A DNA stretch of 44,323 nucleotides from Aurantimonas marianensis (GTDB taxonomy: Bacteria; Pseudomonadota; Alphaproteobacteria; Rhizobiales; Rhizobiaceae). How positions within the stretch are numbered: position 1 is the stretch's first letter; each line of letters opens with the position of its first letter. The stretch covers positions 1 to 44,323 of the forward strand of contig NZ_JALHBS010000103.1 of NCBI RefSeq assembly GCF_024195285.1. Reading direction: 5' to 3'. Shown here piece by piece: positions 1 through 8,416 of this stretch. The position numbers and the translations under genes were made by a program. The notes beneath the pieces were generated by a model. That model saw only the letters and a list, made by a program, of their open reading frames with translations. It was not told the origin of the DNA and did no database searches.

Positions 1-190
1 TCCACTCGACCGAGGTCGCCTTGGCGAGGATGGTGATGCCGCGCTCCTTCTCCAGATCGTTGGAGTCCATCGCGCGCTCTTCCTGGCGCTGGTTCTCGCG
101 GAACGAGCCCGACTGGGCCAGCAGCTTGTCGACGAGGGTCGTCTTGCCATGGTCGACGTGCGCGATGATCGCGATGTTGCGGAGCTTCAT
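1..190 (-). CDS. typA: TypA/BipA ribosome-associated GTPase, N-terminal fragment
   Basis: Only the first 63 codons lie in the window; the gene continues past its left edge. The start is the ATG at 190. The fragment has the translational GTPase P-loop AHVDHGKTT at residues 10-18, followed by [10 protein letters not shown] and a switch I region ending in the invariant ERGITI. The arrangement [15 protein letters not shown] is typical of TypA/BipA rather than EF-Tu, EF-G or LepA. The family binds the 70S ribosome in a GTP-dependent way and acts in ribosome assembly and stress or cold adaptation. No strong Shine-Dalgarno is seen upstream. The family call is firm; nothing can be said about the missing C-terminal part. 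Confidence 0.9.
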   Translation of the reverse strand, partial: MKLRNIAIIAHVDHGKTTLVDKLLAQSGSFRENQRQEERAMDSNDLEKERGITILAKATSVEW

Positions 191-311
191 GATTGTCACC
201 GGAAACGAGTTAAGGCCGCGGCCGACACCTCAAATGTCCGCCCGGCGCTGATCTGGGGGCTCATATAGGGTATTTTGTGCAATTGCGAAAGAGCCGCGTA
301 TCGGATGCGTT

Positions 312-1970
312 TCAGAACCCGAACGAATCCTGATCCTGCCGCTTTTCCTTGGGCGCCTTCTTGAAGCTCGACGAATCGATGGCCGGCAGCCGCGCCACCT
401 CACGGTAGTCGAGAAGCCCCTCGATGGTGAGAATCTGGATGCGGGGAATGCGGCCGAAGACGGTTTCGGCGAAGCCGGCGGCGGCCGCCTCCGCGATCAT
501 CGGCCGGGTCGGCGGGTTGAGCGTGACGAAAATCCCCGTCAGCGCCTTTTCCCGCTCGATGACGCTCTTGAGCTTGTGGATCTGGTCGACGCTGACGCCC
601 CCGCCCTTCACTTCGACGATCGCCTTGTCGGTCCGGTTCTTTTCCGTGCGCATATAGACGATGCCGTCGATGCCCGTGTCGGAGCCCTTCTTGCCGCCCC
701 GGAACGGCTGGGCATCCGGGATCAGCGCGATCGCCCATTTCTCGAATTCGTGCTTGTCGCGCGCGGCCAGATCGCGCGCCGCGCCGATGTCCTTCGGCAC
801 GCCGATCGTCTGGAACTCGACGTCCTTGCCGAAGGCGTTCATCAGCCGGCGTTCGATCAGCGAGACGGCGAGATGAGTGACGTCGATGCCGATCCACTGC
901 CGGCCGAGTTTCTGCGCGGCGTGGACCGTGGTGCCGCAGCCGCAGAACGGATCGAGGACGACATCGCCGGGATTGGACGAGGCGGCAATGATGCGCTCCA
1001 GCAGGGCGACGGGCTTTTGGGTGGGGTAGCCGAGGCGTTCTTTCGCCATCGAGTTTACTGGGGGGATGTCGTCAATTACGCTTTGGATCGGCTGTCCATC
1101 TTGAACGTAGCGCTTCAATTGCGGGAACCCCGGCTTTCCAGCTCGTCCAGGAGTCCAATAGACGTAGCCAGCGTCATCAATGGCATCGAGTTTTTCTTGC
1201 GTATCAGTGACGTGATCTGCGCCGATTTCAATAAGAATTTCTCTGGGAATCCCCCAGTGCCTCCCTATAGGTGTCGGATCGAACCCTTTCCACGGTTTCC
1301 CCGACGCGCCGTTTCGTGTGCCGGAAGCAGTCAGGTCGGAAAGTCTATAGGTGCCGCGATCGTCATTAAATCGATATTTGCTTTCAATATATTTCAGATC
1401 ATAATTCTGTAGAGTTTTATTCCAAAGATATTTTTCACCCTTTGACGAAAAAAGTATGACGTCGTGGACTGGACCCCAACGCTTGGGATTGTTTGCAGAA
1501 CTGGTTCGTTTCCAAACGATTTCATTACGGAAATTCGTCGCCCCAAACACAGCGTCCAGCAATATCTTCAGGTAATGGCTCGCGGTCGGATCGCAGTGGA
1601 GATAGAGGCTGCCTGTCGGCTTGAGCACGCGGTGCAGTTCGATCAGGCGGATCGCCATCATGGCCAGATAGGCCATCATGTCGTTCTCGCCGAGGAAGCC
1701 GCGCATCGCTTCGAGCATCCTTGCCGCCTCGGTATTCTCCCCATGCAGCACCTGCCAGTAGGAATCCTCGGCCGATTCATTCCAGTGCCAAGTGTCATCG
1801 AACGCTTCGATCTGCGCCTGGCTGCCCGCGCCGTCGGGCGCCTTGAACAGGACGTTGTAGTTGGCGTTCGAGTTGAAGGGCGGGTCGAGATAGACGAGGT
1901 CGACGCTGTTATCGGGGATATGCTCGCGCAAGACGCCCAGATTGTCGCCGTAATAAAGCCTGTTGACCAA
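312..1970 (-). CDS. Beta-class DNA methyltransferase fused to a C-terminal PD-(D/E)XK (Mrr-like) domain
   Basis: About 552 residues. The catalytic motif DPPF (residues 29-32) comes before the AdoMet-binding motif DPFCGCGT (from residue 340), which is the beta-class order of N6-adenine/N4-cytosine methyltransferases; the region between holds the target-recognition domain. After the methylase fold comes a nuclease-like unit with GIDG (D435), then EVK (E453, K455) and an Mrr-like helix, a complete PD-(D/E)XK set. I chose the TTG at 1970, with GAGGGG six bases upstream, because the product then begins VNRLYYGDN as such enzymes usually do. An ATG at 2021 would add 17 residues without a convincing ribosome site. 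It may modify DNA alone or be a one-protein restriction-modification enzyme; the specificity is unknown. GC content falls sharply at about 1045-1560. A small protein is transcribed divergently next door. Confidence 0.85.
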   Translation of the reverse strand: MVNRLYYGDNLGVLREHIPDNSVDLVYLDPPFNSNANYNVLFKAPDGAGSQAQIEAFDDTWHWNESAEDSYWQVLHGENTEAARMLEAMRGFLGENDMMAYLAMMAIRLIELHRVLKPTGSLYLHCDPTASHYLKILLDAVFGATNFRNEIVWKRTSSANNPKRWGPVHDVILFSSKGEKYLWNKTLQNYDLKYIESKYRFNDDRGTYRLSDLTASGTRNGASGKPWKGFDPTPIGRHWGIPREILIEIGADHVTDTQEKLDAIDDAGYVYWTPGRAGKPGFPQLKRYVQDGQPIQSVIDDIPPVNSMAKERLGYPTQKPVALLERIIAASSNPGDVVLDPFCGCGTTVHAAQKLGRQWIGIDVTHLAVSLIERRLMNAFGKDVEFQTIGVPKDIGAARDLAARDKHEFEKWAIALIPDAQPFRGGKKGSDTGIDGIVYMRTEKNRTDKAIVEVKGGGVSVDQIHKLKSVIEREKALTGIFVTLNPPTRPMIAEAAAAGFAETVFGRIPRIQILTIEGLLDYREVARLPAIDSSSFKKAPKEKRQDQDSFGF

Positions 1971-2058
1971 ATCCCACCCCTCTTGACGCACCAGAACATA
2001 TGGGGAACGATGCTCGCGCATCGCATACCGATTCGCACCATGGCGGAAGGATCAGGCA

Positions 2059-2268
2059 ATGGCAAAAGGCGGCGGCAAGAGCCATCGTAGCGCAGGCACC
2101 GGAAAATTCGTCACCAAGGCCTACGCGAACAGGAACCCGAAGACGACCGTTGGCGAGACGCGCGGCGGGGGCTCGACGCACGGCGCGCATCGCAGCGCCA
2201 TCACCGGCAAGTTCGTCGGACCGGCCGCAGCAGGGCGCTGGCCGGACAGGACGATCCGGGACAGCTAG
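2059..2268 (+). CDS. Small basic protein with two RSA-x-TGKFV repeats
   Basis: 69 residues. AAGGA seven bases before the ATG is a good ribosome site. The protein is an internal duplication: HRSAGTGKFV at residues 9-18 and HRSAITGKFV at residues 44-53. The first copy continues into a basic stretch with NPKTTVGE. Short proteins with an RSAxTGxFV...HPxTTV pattern are common in alphaproteobacteria, often mislabelled multidrug transporter; there is no membrane segment here and no established function. It is transcribed away from the methyltransferase gene, with about 90 bases between the two starts, and runs towards the M3 peptidase gene. Glycine, lysine and arginine richness suggests nucleic-acid or ribosome contact, but that is only inference. 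Confidence 0.7.
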   Translation: MAKGGGKSHRSAGTGKFVTKAYANRNPKTTVGETRGGGSTHGAHRSAITGKFVGPAAAGRWPDRTIRDS

Positions 2269-2292
2269 GCGCCCCGAAAGCGCGGCGGCGGG

Positions 2293-4350
2293 CTACCCCG
2301 CGACGAAACCGCGCTTCTTCAAGAGCGCCCCGGTGGTCGGCATGCGGCCCCGAAACGCCGTGTAGAGGGCGGCCGCGTCGCGCGAATTGCCGGCCGAGTA
2401 GACATGCGTCAGCAGCCGCTCCGCCGTGGGGCGATCGAACGGGTCGCCCGCTTCCGCGAACGCCTCGAAGGCATCGGCGTCGAGCACTTCCGACCACATG
2501 TAGGAATAGTAGCCGGCCGAATAGCCGTCGCCGGAAAAGATGTGGGCGAAATGCGGCGAGCGGTGGCGCATGACGATCGCGCGCGGCATGCCGAGGGCCT
2601 CCAGCATCGCCCGCTCGGCCTCGAGTGGCTTGTCCGGAACGGCTTCGGCCTCGTGCAGGCCGAGATCGACGAGGGCCGAGGCAGTATATTCGACGGTGTC
2701 GAAGCCCGCGTCGAAGGTCCGCGCGGCGGTGAGCTTGCCGAGCAGCGCCTGGGGCAGCGCTGCACCGGTCTCGACGTGGCGGGCGTGCTTTTCCAGGATC
2801 TCGGGGACCGTCAGCCAGTGCTCGTAGAGCTGGGACGGCAGCTCGACGAAGTCGCGCGCGACGGCGGTGCCGGCGAGCGACGGCCAGGTGACGTCCGAAA
2901 GCAGCCCATGCAGGGCGTGGCCGAATTCGTGGAACAGGGTGCGGGCGTCGTCGAGCGACAGCAGTGCCGGCTCGCCCTGGTTCGGCCTGGCGAAATTGCA
3001 GATATTGTAGATGATCGGCGTCTGGCCGCCGTCCAGCTTGTGCTGGCCGCGCAGCGCGCTCATCCAGGCGCCGGAGCGCTTGGAGGATCGGGCGAAATAG
3101 TCGCCGAGGAACAGGCCGCGCTCGCGGCCGGTCCGGTCGCGGACGCTCCAGGCCTTCACATCCGGGTGCCAGGCCTTGACGTCGGGCACCGGCTCGAAGG
3201 TAAGGCCGAACAGCCGGCCGGCGACATCGAACGCCGCCTCGATCATGCGGTCGAGCTGGAAATACGGCTTCAGTTCCGCCTCATCGAGATCGAACTCGGC
3301 GCGGCGGCGCTTTTCGGCGTAGTAGCGCCAGTCCCAGGGCTCCAGCGCGTGATTGTCGCCGGCCCCCGCCGCAAGGGCGCGCAGCGCCTCGGCATCGTCC
3401 GCCGCCCGCGTCTTGGCATGATCCCACCCCTCTTCGAGCAAGGCACGGACGGCGCCCGGGGTCTTGGCCATCTGGTCGTCGAGCTTGTAGGCGGCATAGT
3501 TCGCAAAGCCGAGCAGTCCAGCTTTTTCGCCGCGAAGCCGCAGGATCTCGGCCATGATCGACCGGTTGTCGGACGGTCCGTCGTTCTCGCCCCGGCTGGT
3601 CCATGCGCGGAACGCCGTCTCCCGGAGGTCGCGCCGGTCGGAATAGGTCAGGAACGGCACGACGACGGAGCGGGACAAGGTCAGCGCGTAGCCGTCGACA
3701 GCCCGCTCAGCCGCGATTCCGGCCATGGTCGATTTGAGGAATTCCGGCAGTCCGGACAGATCCCGCTCCGCCAGCGGCAGCAGCCAGGCGCGCTCGTCGG
3801 CGAGGATGTTCTGCGAAAAGCGGGTGCCGAGCGATGAGAGTTCCGCATCGATTTCCGCCAGGCGCTCGCGGTCGTCGCCCTTCAGCGTGGCGCCGCCGCG
3901 CACGAAGCTCGCATGAACGCGTTCCAGGAGGCGCAAATCCTCCGGTGCCAGCCGCGGTAATTCGTCGCGGCCGCGATGGACCGCATCGATCCGTGCGAAA
4001 AGCTCGGCATCCAGAGTGATGGCCGAGGCGTGACGGGAGAGAGCCGGCGAAATCTCGCGCTCCACCGCCTGCAACTCCTCGTTCGTGTTCGCGCCGGCGA
4101 GCGCAAAGAAACTCCGCGCCACCGTGTCGAGGTGCCGGCCGGCGCGCTCCATCGCGGCCAATGTGTTGTCGAAGCTCGGCAGGGCGGGATTGCGGGTGAT
4201 CGCGGCGATCTCCCGGCAATGCTCGTCCATCGCGGCCTGGAACGCGCTCCGAAAATCCCCCGCGCGAATTTTGTCGAAATCGAGGCGCATATCAGTTAAA
4301 TTAAACGTGAAGGCGTCATCTGGCAGGGCCGTGATACCCGGATCGGACAT
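2293..4350 (-). CDS. dcp: M3 family metallopeptidase, peptidyl-dipeptidase Dcp-like
   Basis: 685 residues, the usual size of Dcp and oligopeptidase A. The zinc motif HEFGH is at residues 474-478, and the second glutamate ligand would be in the following ARDFVELPSQ helix. HALHGLLSDV after the zinc motif and the EHWLTVPEIL segment resemble Dcp more than PrlC/OpdA. There is no signal peptide, so it probably works in the cytoplasm, removing dipeptides from or trimming short oligopeptides in late peptide degradation. The start ATG at 4350 is preceded by AAGG about eight bases upstream. A divergent MarR gene lies on the other side of a short intergenic region. Dcp versus OpdA assignment is less sure than the M3 family call. 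Confidence 0.88.
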   Translation of the reverse strand: MSDPGITALPDDAFTFNLTDMRLDFDKIRAGDFRSAFQAAMDEHCREIAAITRNPALPSFDNTLAAMERAGRHLDTVARSFFALAGANTNEELQAVEREISPALSRHASAITLDAELFARIDAVHRGRDELPRLAPEDLRLLERVHASFVRGGATLKGDDRERLAEIDAELSSLGTRFSQNILADERAWLLPLAERDLSGLPEFLKSTMAGIAAERAVDGYALTLSRSVVVPFLTYSDRRDLRETAFRAWTSRGENDGPSDNRSIMAEILRLRGEKAGLLGFANYAAYKLDDQMAKTPGAVRALLEEGWDHAKTRAADDAEALRALAAGAGDNHALEPWDWRYYAEKRRRAEFDLDEAELKPYFQLDRMIEAAFDVAGRLFGLTFEPVPDVKAWHPDVKAWSVRDRTGRERGLFLGDYFARSSKRSGAWMSALRGQHKLDGGQTPIIYNICNFARPNQGEPALLSLDDARTLFHEFGHALHGLLSDVTWPSLAGTAVARDFVELPSQLYEHWLTVPEILEKHARHVETGAALPQALLGKLTAARTFDAGFDTVEYTASALVDLGLHEAEAVPDKPLEAERAMLEALGMPRAIVMRHRSPHFAHIFSGDGYSAGYYSYMWSEVLDADAFEAFAEAGDPFDRPTAERLLTHVYSAGNSRDAAALYTAFRGRMPTTGALLKKRGFVAG

Positions 4351-4488
4351 GGGATAACCTTGCTATACTGGGGTGATGCTCCCCCGGGCGCTCGGGCTGG
4401 CCGTACGAAAGCTCTATGAAAGTCCTATGGACGCAGCGCTTCGGTGGGAGAATGATGCAAAACCGGATTCTGCTGTTCCTGACCTGAC

Positions 4489-5031
4489 ATGCAAGCCGAG
4501 TTCAATGGAAAAGACGACCGAAACGGGACAATTGCCACCATGTCACAACTTCTTCCAGGGAATGCTCTCGGCTTCGTTGTCGTGGACATTGCCCGTCTCT
4601 ATCGACAAGCCTTCGAGAAAGCGGTCGTGGAGGCCGGTCTGGCGCTGACGCCCGGCGAAATTCGGGCGCTCGCCTATGTGGCACGCTACGAGGGATCCCG
4701 CCAAGCGGTGCTGGCCGAGCGCATGGGCGTCGAGCCAATGACCCTGTCTGCCTATCTCGACCGGCTGGAAACGAGTGGGTTGATTACCCGCACCGTCGAT
4801 CCGACCGATCGGCGCGCCAAGGTGATCGCGCCGACAAAGGCCGCCGAGCAGGTGTTCGAGGAGGCCCGGCCAGTGGCGCTTGCGGTCTACGAGCGCACGG
4901 TGAACGGCCTCGATGAGGAAGAGCGCAAGTCGCTCGACTCCGCCCTGCAAAAAATGCGGGCCAATCTGACCAACGATCCCCAGGTCCTGGGTGAGACGCC
5001 GGTCGAACAGCCGTTGCGCGGCGCCGCATAA
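4489..5031 (+). CDS. MarR family transcriptional regulator
   Basis: 180 residues. The centre shows a winged helix: LTPGEIRALAYVARYEG, then QAVLAERMGVEPMTLSAYLDRLE as the recognition helix, and TRTVDPTDRRAKVIAPT as the wing, with the DxRRA(K) signature of MarR proteins. These dimeric repressors usually respond to small aromatic ligands and control neighbouring or self genes. Neither ATG candidate, 4489 or the in-frame 4540, has a clear ribosome site; homologous MarR proteins could begin at either. The nearest divergent gene is the M3 peptidase, and their shared upstream region holds TATACT on one strand and AGTATA on the other. A hairpin follows the stop codon at once. Confidence 0.88.
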   Translation: MQAEFNGKDDRNGTIATMSQLLPGNALGFVVVDIARLYRQAFEKAVVEAGLALTPGEIRALAYVARYEGSRQAVLAERMGVEPMTLSAYLDRLETSGLITRTVDPTDRRAKVIAPTKAAEQVFEEARPVALAVYERTVNGLDEEERKSLDSALQKMRANLTNDPQVLGETPVEQPLRGAA

Positions 5032-5059
5032 CGATCGTCCGGAAGAACCGGACCGATCG
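5032..5059 (+). terminator. Hairpin directly after the MarR stop codon
   Basis: The inverted repeat CGATCGTCCGG / CCGGACCGATCG has an 11-base-pair stem with one bulged C and an AAGAA loop. It begins on the base after the TAA. There is no T run behind it, so it may stabilise the 3' end rather than terminate by itself. Confidence 0.5.
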
Positions 5060-5120
5060 GGACGCGATACGGCCAGACGGTGATCGCCGAACTGGAGACG
5101 CGCCCGCGGATGCCGGCTCC

Positions 5121-5143
5121 CTCGCCGTCCCGCGACGGGCGAG
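5121..5143. terminator. Hairpin between convergent MarR and site-2 protease genes
   Basis: CTCGCCGTC pairs with GACGGGCGAG, leaving one bulged base and a short CCGC loop. It sits between two convergent stop codons and could serve both strands. No clear T run is present on either side. Confidence 0.4.
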
Positions 5144-5165
5144 GCGAGAGAGACGCCGGCGCCTC

Positions 5166-6290
5166 TCAGAACGGGCCGACTTCGGTCCGCACGGCGGGTT
5201 TCGGCCGATCCACGCCGCCAGCCTTCGCGAGCATCAGATATTCGGCAATATTCTCCTGGGTGATGTAGGCGATGAATCGCCCAGCCTGATCGATGACGCC
5301 GAGAACCCCGGCGCCGCGTTCGCGCATCGTTTTCAAGGCGAAGGAAAGCGCCGCGTGCTCGCGCACCAGCGGCACGTCTTTGATCATGACGTCGACCACG
5401 GGCGTCTCCCTACCCGACCGGGCCAGAGCCGCGATCAGCGCCTTTTGCGTCAGCACGCCGCGCAGCTTGCCGCCGCCGTCGACCACCGGAAACTCATGCT
5501 GGGTCGTGCGGATCAGCGCCGCGGCTGCGTCGGCGAGACTAGCCGTCGGGCCAAGGCTCTCGAATTTGGTGATCATCACCTCATGCGCCGAGACCGAACG
5601 CGCCGCGTCATCGACGCCAACCTGATAGCTCTCGCTGGCGGCGGCGACATAGACGAAGACGGCGATGAAGACGAGAAAGACGTTGCCGGTCGACAGTCCC
5701 CAGAAGCCGAAGCCGAAGGCGAGAAACTGGCCGGCGCGCGCCGCGTAGCGCGTCGCCGTTGGCCGGTCGAATTTGAGCGCGAGCAGGGCGCGCAGCACGC
5801 GTCCGCCATCCATAGGGAAGGCCGGAATCAGGTTGAACAGAACCAGGAAGACGTTGATCGTCGCGATCTGGGCCAGGAAACTCGCCGCCGGGCTTTCCAC
5901 AGACGCCAGGCTTTCCGGGGCGAAGCGGGCGCCGAGAAAGACGATCAGCACCGTGGCGATGACGACGTTGACGGCAGGCCCGGCAAGCGCGACGACGATC
6001 TCTTCGCGAGGCCGTTCCGGCATCCGCTCGAGCCGGGCAATGCCGCCGATCGGCAACAGCGTGATGTCCGGGGTCCTGATGCCATAGCGCCGCGCGGCGA
6101 GAGCATGGCCGAATTCATGGGCGACGACGCAGGCGAAGATGGCGATGATGAAGGTCAGGCTGGCGAAGGCGGCGGCGGCACCGCCTCTTTGATAGGCGGC
6201 GACGCCGATCCAGGCCAGGAGGATCAGGAAAGTGATGTGAATCCGGATCTCGGACCCGAATAGCCGGCCTAGGGTGAGGGACCAGGACAT
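5166..6290 (-). CDS. Site-2 protease family (M50) with C-terminal CBS domains
   Basis: 374 residues. Hydrophobic helices surround HEFGH (residues 58-62), the zinc-binding site of M50 intramembrane proteases, and the third ligand is D161 in FPMDGGRVLRALL. After about five membrane segments comes a cytoplasmic tail, residues roughly 225-360, which reads as two CBS units (VHEVMI-like start, ADAAAALIRTTQHEFPVVDG, then a second unit ending in an ITQENIAEYL helix). CBS pairs commonly bind adenosine nucleotides and could gate the protease. AAGGAG eight bases before the ATG at 6290 supports the start. The substrate is unknown. It lies downstream of the methyltransferase-like/hydrolase pair on the same strand, separated by 141 bases. 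Confidence 0.9.
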   Translation of the reverse strand: MSWSLTLGRLFGSEIRIHITFLILLAWIGVAAYQRGGAAAAFASLTFIIAIFACVVAHEFGHALAARRYGIRTPDITLLPIGGIARLERMPERPREEIVVALAGPAVNVVIATVLIVFLGARFAPESLASVESPAASFLAQIATINVFLVLFNLIPAFPMDGGRVLRALLALKFDRPTATRYAARAGQFLAFGFGFWGLSTGNVFLVFIAVFVYVAAASESYQVGVDDAARSVSAHEVMITKFESLGPTASLADAAAALIRTTQHEFPVVDGGGKLRGVLTQKALIAALARSGRETPVVDVMIKDVPLVREHAALSFALKTMRERGAGVLGVIDQAGRFIAYITQENIAEYLMLAKAGGVDRPKPAVRTEVGPF

Positions 6291-6431
6291 TCACTGCTCT
6301 CCTTGTCAGCGTCGATCGCCGGGGTGACCTCGTGCGAAGAGAACACGCGCCAACCCGCGTCGCTCCCTCATATGGGGCTTTGCGGTTGGCGAAACACTGG
6401 CGCCCGCATTCGAGGAAGGTCGAAACCCGCG

Positions 6432-7019
6432 TCAGAAGAGACCCGGAATGATTCGCGCGGTCCGCGCCTTGTATGCGCGATAGGCCTCGCCGAAGGTCTC
6501 CTCCATCATCCGTTCCTCCGGGCCGATCCGCGCGGCGAAGAGGATGCCGAAACCGACGAGGCCGGCCGGTCCTGCGATCCAATTGGGCAGCAGCAGTGCC
6601 TGCGCCAGCGCCATTGCCCAGAAGGCGCTGTACATGGGGTGGCGGAGCCGCTTGTAGATGCCGGAGGTGACGAGCTCGTGCTTTTCGCGGATGTCGAGCG
6701 AGACCGACCACATCTTGCCCAGCGCCTTGTGGGTCTTGCGGAACAAGACCAACGCCAGCGCCATAGCGGCGACACCGAACGCGATACGTCCCCAGGACGG
6801 GTCGGTGCGGGCAAAGTCCGGCCAGCCGGTCGCCACGAAGATGCCGGGCAGGATGCCGAGCCCGGTCAGCGATATCGCCATGCGCAGCGTTTCCGCTGGT
6901 CCGCGCCGGGTGCGCTCGACGCGCCGCCGCTTGGCGCGCCGCTCGAACGGATAGCGGATGGCGTACCAGCCGACGACCATCAGCACCCAGGCGATCGATC
7001 CGGTCATCGCGGGGGTCAT
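6432..7019 (-). CDS. Isoprenylcysteine carboxyl methyltransferase-like membrane protein
   Basis: 195 residues with about five hydrophobic segments. The C-terminal half has the ICMT/phospholipid methyltransferase signature: GIYKRLRHPMY at residues 120-130, a membrane hairpin, then PEERMM (from 167) and YRAYKARTARIIPGLF at the end. The RHPxY and EE elements form the AdoMet site in this family. Bacterial members methylate small or lipid substrates; prenylated proteins are not expected here. The ATG overlaps the stop codon of the upstream hydrolase gene as ATGA, so translation is probably coupled and the two proteins may act on one membrane substrate. Confidence 0.85.
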   Translation of the reverse strand: MTPAMTGSIAWVLMVVGWYAIRYPFERRAKRRRVERTRRGPAETLRMAISLTGLGILPGIFVATGWPDFARTDPSWGRIAFGVAAMALALVLFRKTHKALGKMWSVSLDIREKHELVTSGIYKRLRHPMYSAFWAMALAQALLLPNWIAGPAGLVGFGILFAARIGPEERMMEETFGEAYRAYKARTARIIPGLF

Positions 7020-8206
7020 GCGCGGACGCCTTCGCGCGCCGAGGGCGCAAGCGGCGGGACATCGACGGATTTCGTCGCGGCGAAATCAGCGAGAGGGCGG
7101 GGCCCAAGCAGCAGCATGTGGAAGGAATAGGGACAGCGGCGCTCGACCGCCAGCACGAACTGCCGATGCAGGCGAAAGAAGTCGCGCTTGATGCGCCGGT
7201 AGGTTGGAGGCGATACGAGCCGCCTGAAGTGAACGCGCACGACGAGAGGGGTGCGCCCCTGGCGAAGGCCGAGCGATGTGGCCGGGTTCGAATTATAGAA
7301 ATTGATCGGGTCCGACAGCCCCTGGCAATCGGTCCAGGCGATGCGATGGTCGGCGACGAGGCGGCGTACGGCCGCGCGTTGCGTCCTGGCGGCCGGATGC
7401 AGCGCGGTCTTCAGGAGGCTGGAGCCGACGGTGAGGATATGCCACTGCCGGCTTTCCAGATGACCGTCGGCGAGCGCCCGATCCAGGGCGAGGACCGCGA
7501 AGCTCGCGCCGAGGCTATGGGCGGCGACGACGATCTCGCCTGCCTCGCTAGCCGCCGCCAGCGCGGCGATCTCCTCGGCCTGCCGTTCGATCCGCGCCGA
7601 CAGGGCGGGGTTGCGTTCGCGGCAAAGGTCGCGGGCCAGGGCCCAATCGTCCATGGCGGTCAGAAGATGCCATCGCCGCTCGGCGAGAAACAGCCACGCC
7701 AGTGCGGCGACGAACCCGAGGACGGAACCGATCGCGGAGCCGGCTGTGCCTGCCAACAGGGCGGTCAGCGCAGTATGAACCAGCCATCCGATCAGGAGGG
7801 CGGCCGTGATGACCACAATGGGAAAGGCGAAGAAAAAGGCATAGCGCCAGCTTACCCGGCAGTAATGGAAGACCGTGCCGGTGACGAGGAAGTCGGTCAA
7901 CGCCAGCAATCCGCGCGAGAGGCGCTCGATCGCGGGGCGAGAGCGGTAGGCGAAAATGAGATCGCCCCACTCGCAGAAGATCAGCTCGGTCTCCGTGCGC
8001 CAGCCGGTCCCGCCCAGCGTCGCGTGAAGTGACGGGAAGAGCGTATCGGCCGGCGCGCTCGCGGATGGCTTCGCCTGATCCAGTCGAAGCTCGGCCGCCC
8101 AGATGCTGGCCGAGCGCTCGGCCGCCCGACGAAACCGTTCCATATGGGCCGTGGCCAGCATCGGCTCGAAACCGGGGAACACAAACACGAGCCGCTTTTC
8201 GATCAT
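7016..8206 (-). CDS. Membrane-anchored alpha/beta hydrolase (lipase-like), uncharacterised
   Basis: 396 residues from the ATG at 8206, chosen because GGAG lies five bases upstream; the open frame extends further but without a ribosome site. The N-terminus, RLVFVFPGFEP, resembles the first strand and oxyanion region of alpha/beta hydrolases. Two or three membrane helices span residues about 122-175, inserted inside the hydrolase fold. The nucleophile elbow AAHSLGAS places the likely catalytic serine at residue 231. A conserved-looking DPINFYNSNP segment follows. The substrate is unknown; a lipid or lipid-linked ester is plausible given the membrane insert. Its stop overlaps the start of the ICMT-like gene by four bases. 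Confidence 0.75.
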   Translation of the reverse strand: MIEKRLVFVFPGFEPMLATAHMERFRRAAERSASIWAAELRLDQAKPSASAPADTLFPSLHATLGGTGWRTETELIFCEWGDLIFAYRSRPAIERLSRGLLALTDFLVTGTVFHYCRVSWRYAFFFAFPIVVITAALLIGWLVHTALTALLAGTAGSAIGSVLGFVAALAWLFLAERRWHLLTAMDDWALARDLCRERNPALSARIERQAEEIAALAAASEAGEIVVAAHSLGASFAVLALDRALADGHLESRQWHILTVGSSLLKTALHPAARTQRAAVRRLVADHRIAWTDCQGLSDPINFYNSNPATSLGLRQGRTPLVVRVHFRRLVSPPTYRRIKRDFFRLHRQFVLAVERRCPYSFHMLLLGPRPLADFAATKSVDVPPLAPSAREGVRA

Positions 8207-8416
8207 ACCGTCTCCAGGGTCCGCCCGGCACGTCATCGGGTGGCAGTCCGCCTCGTCCGCGATCGAAGGCAAGGCAAGATCGCGGTCACGTGTATCGCCT
8301 AGCCCAGGGACGACGCGTTGAGAAGCTCGAGGGCAATTGTCGCGCGGAGGATTTGCGTCGGGCGTTGCAGCCATGCGCCACGCGCAGGCGGAGCGGCTGG
8401 GTTGTGGTGCTCGCTT

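Noticed and set aside
241-300. A promoter for typA around the CTATAT sequence on the minus strand
   Set aside because: The -10-like CTATAT has no -35 element at an acceptable distance, so it is not listed.
7118-8032. A 304-codon frame opposite the membrane hydrolase
   Set aside because: The hydrolase strand has a good ribosome site, a hydrolase fold and a coupled partner; the opposite frame has none of these.
8207-8374. An upstream extension of the hydrolase to 8374
   Set aside because: The GGAG five bases before 8206 and the typical strand beginning at RLVFVFPG favour the shorter form.
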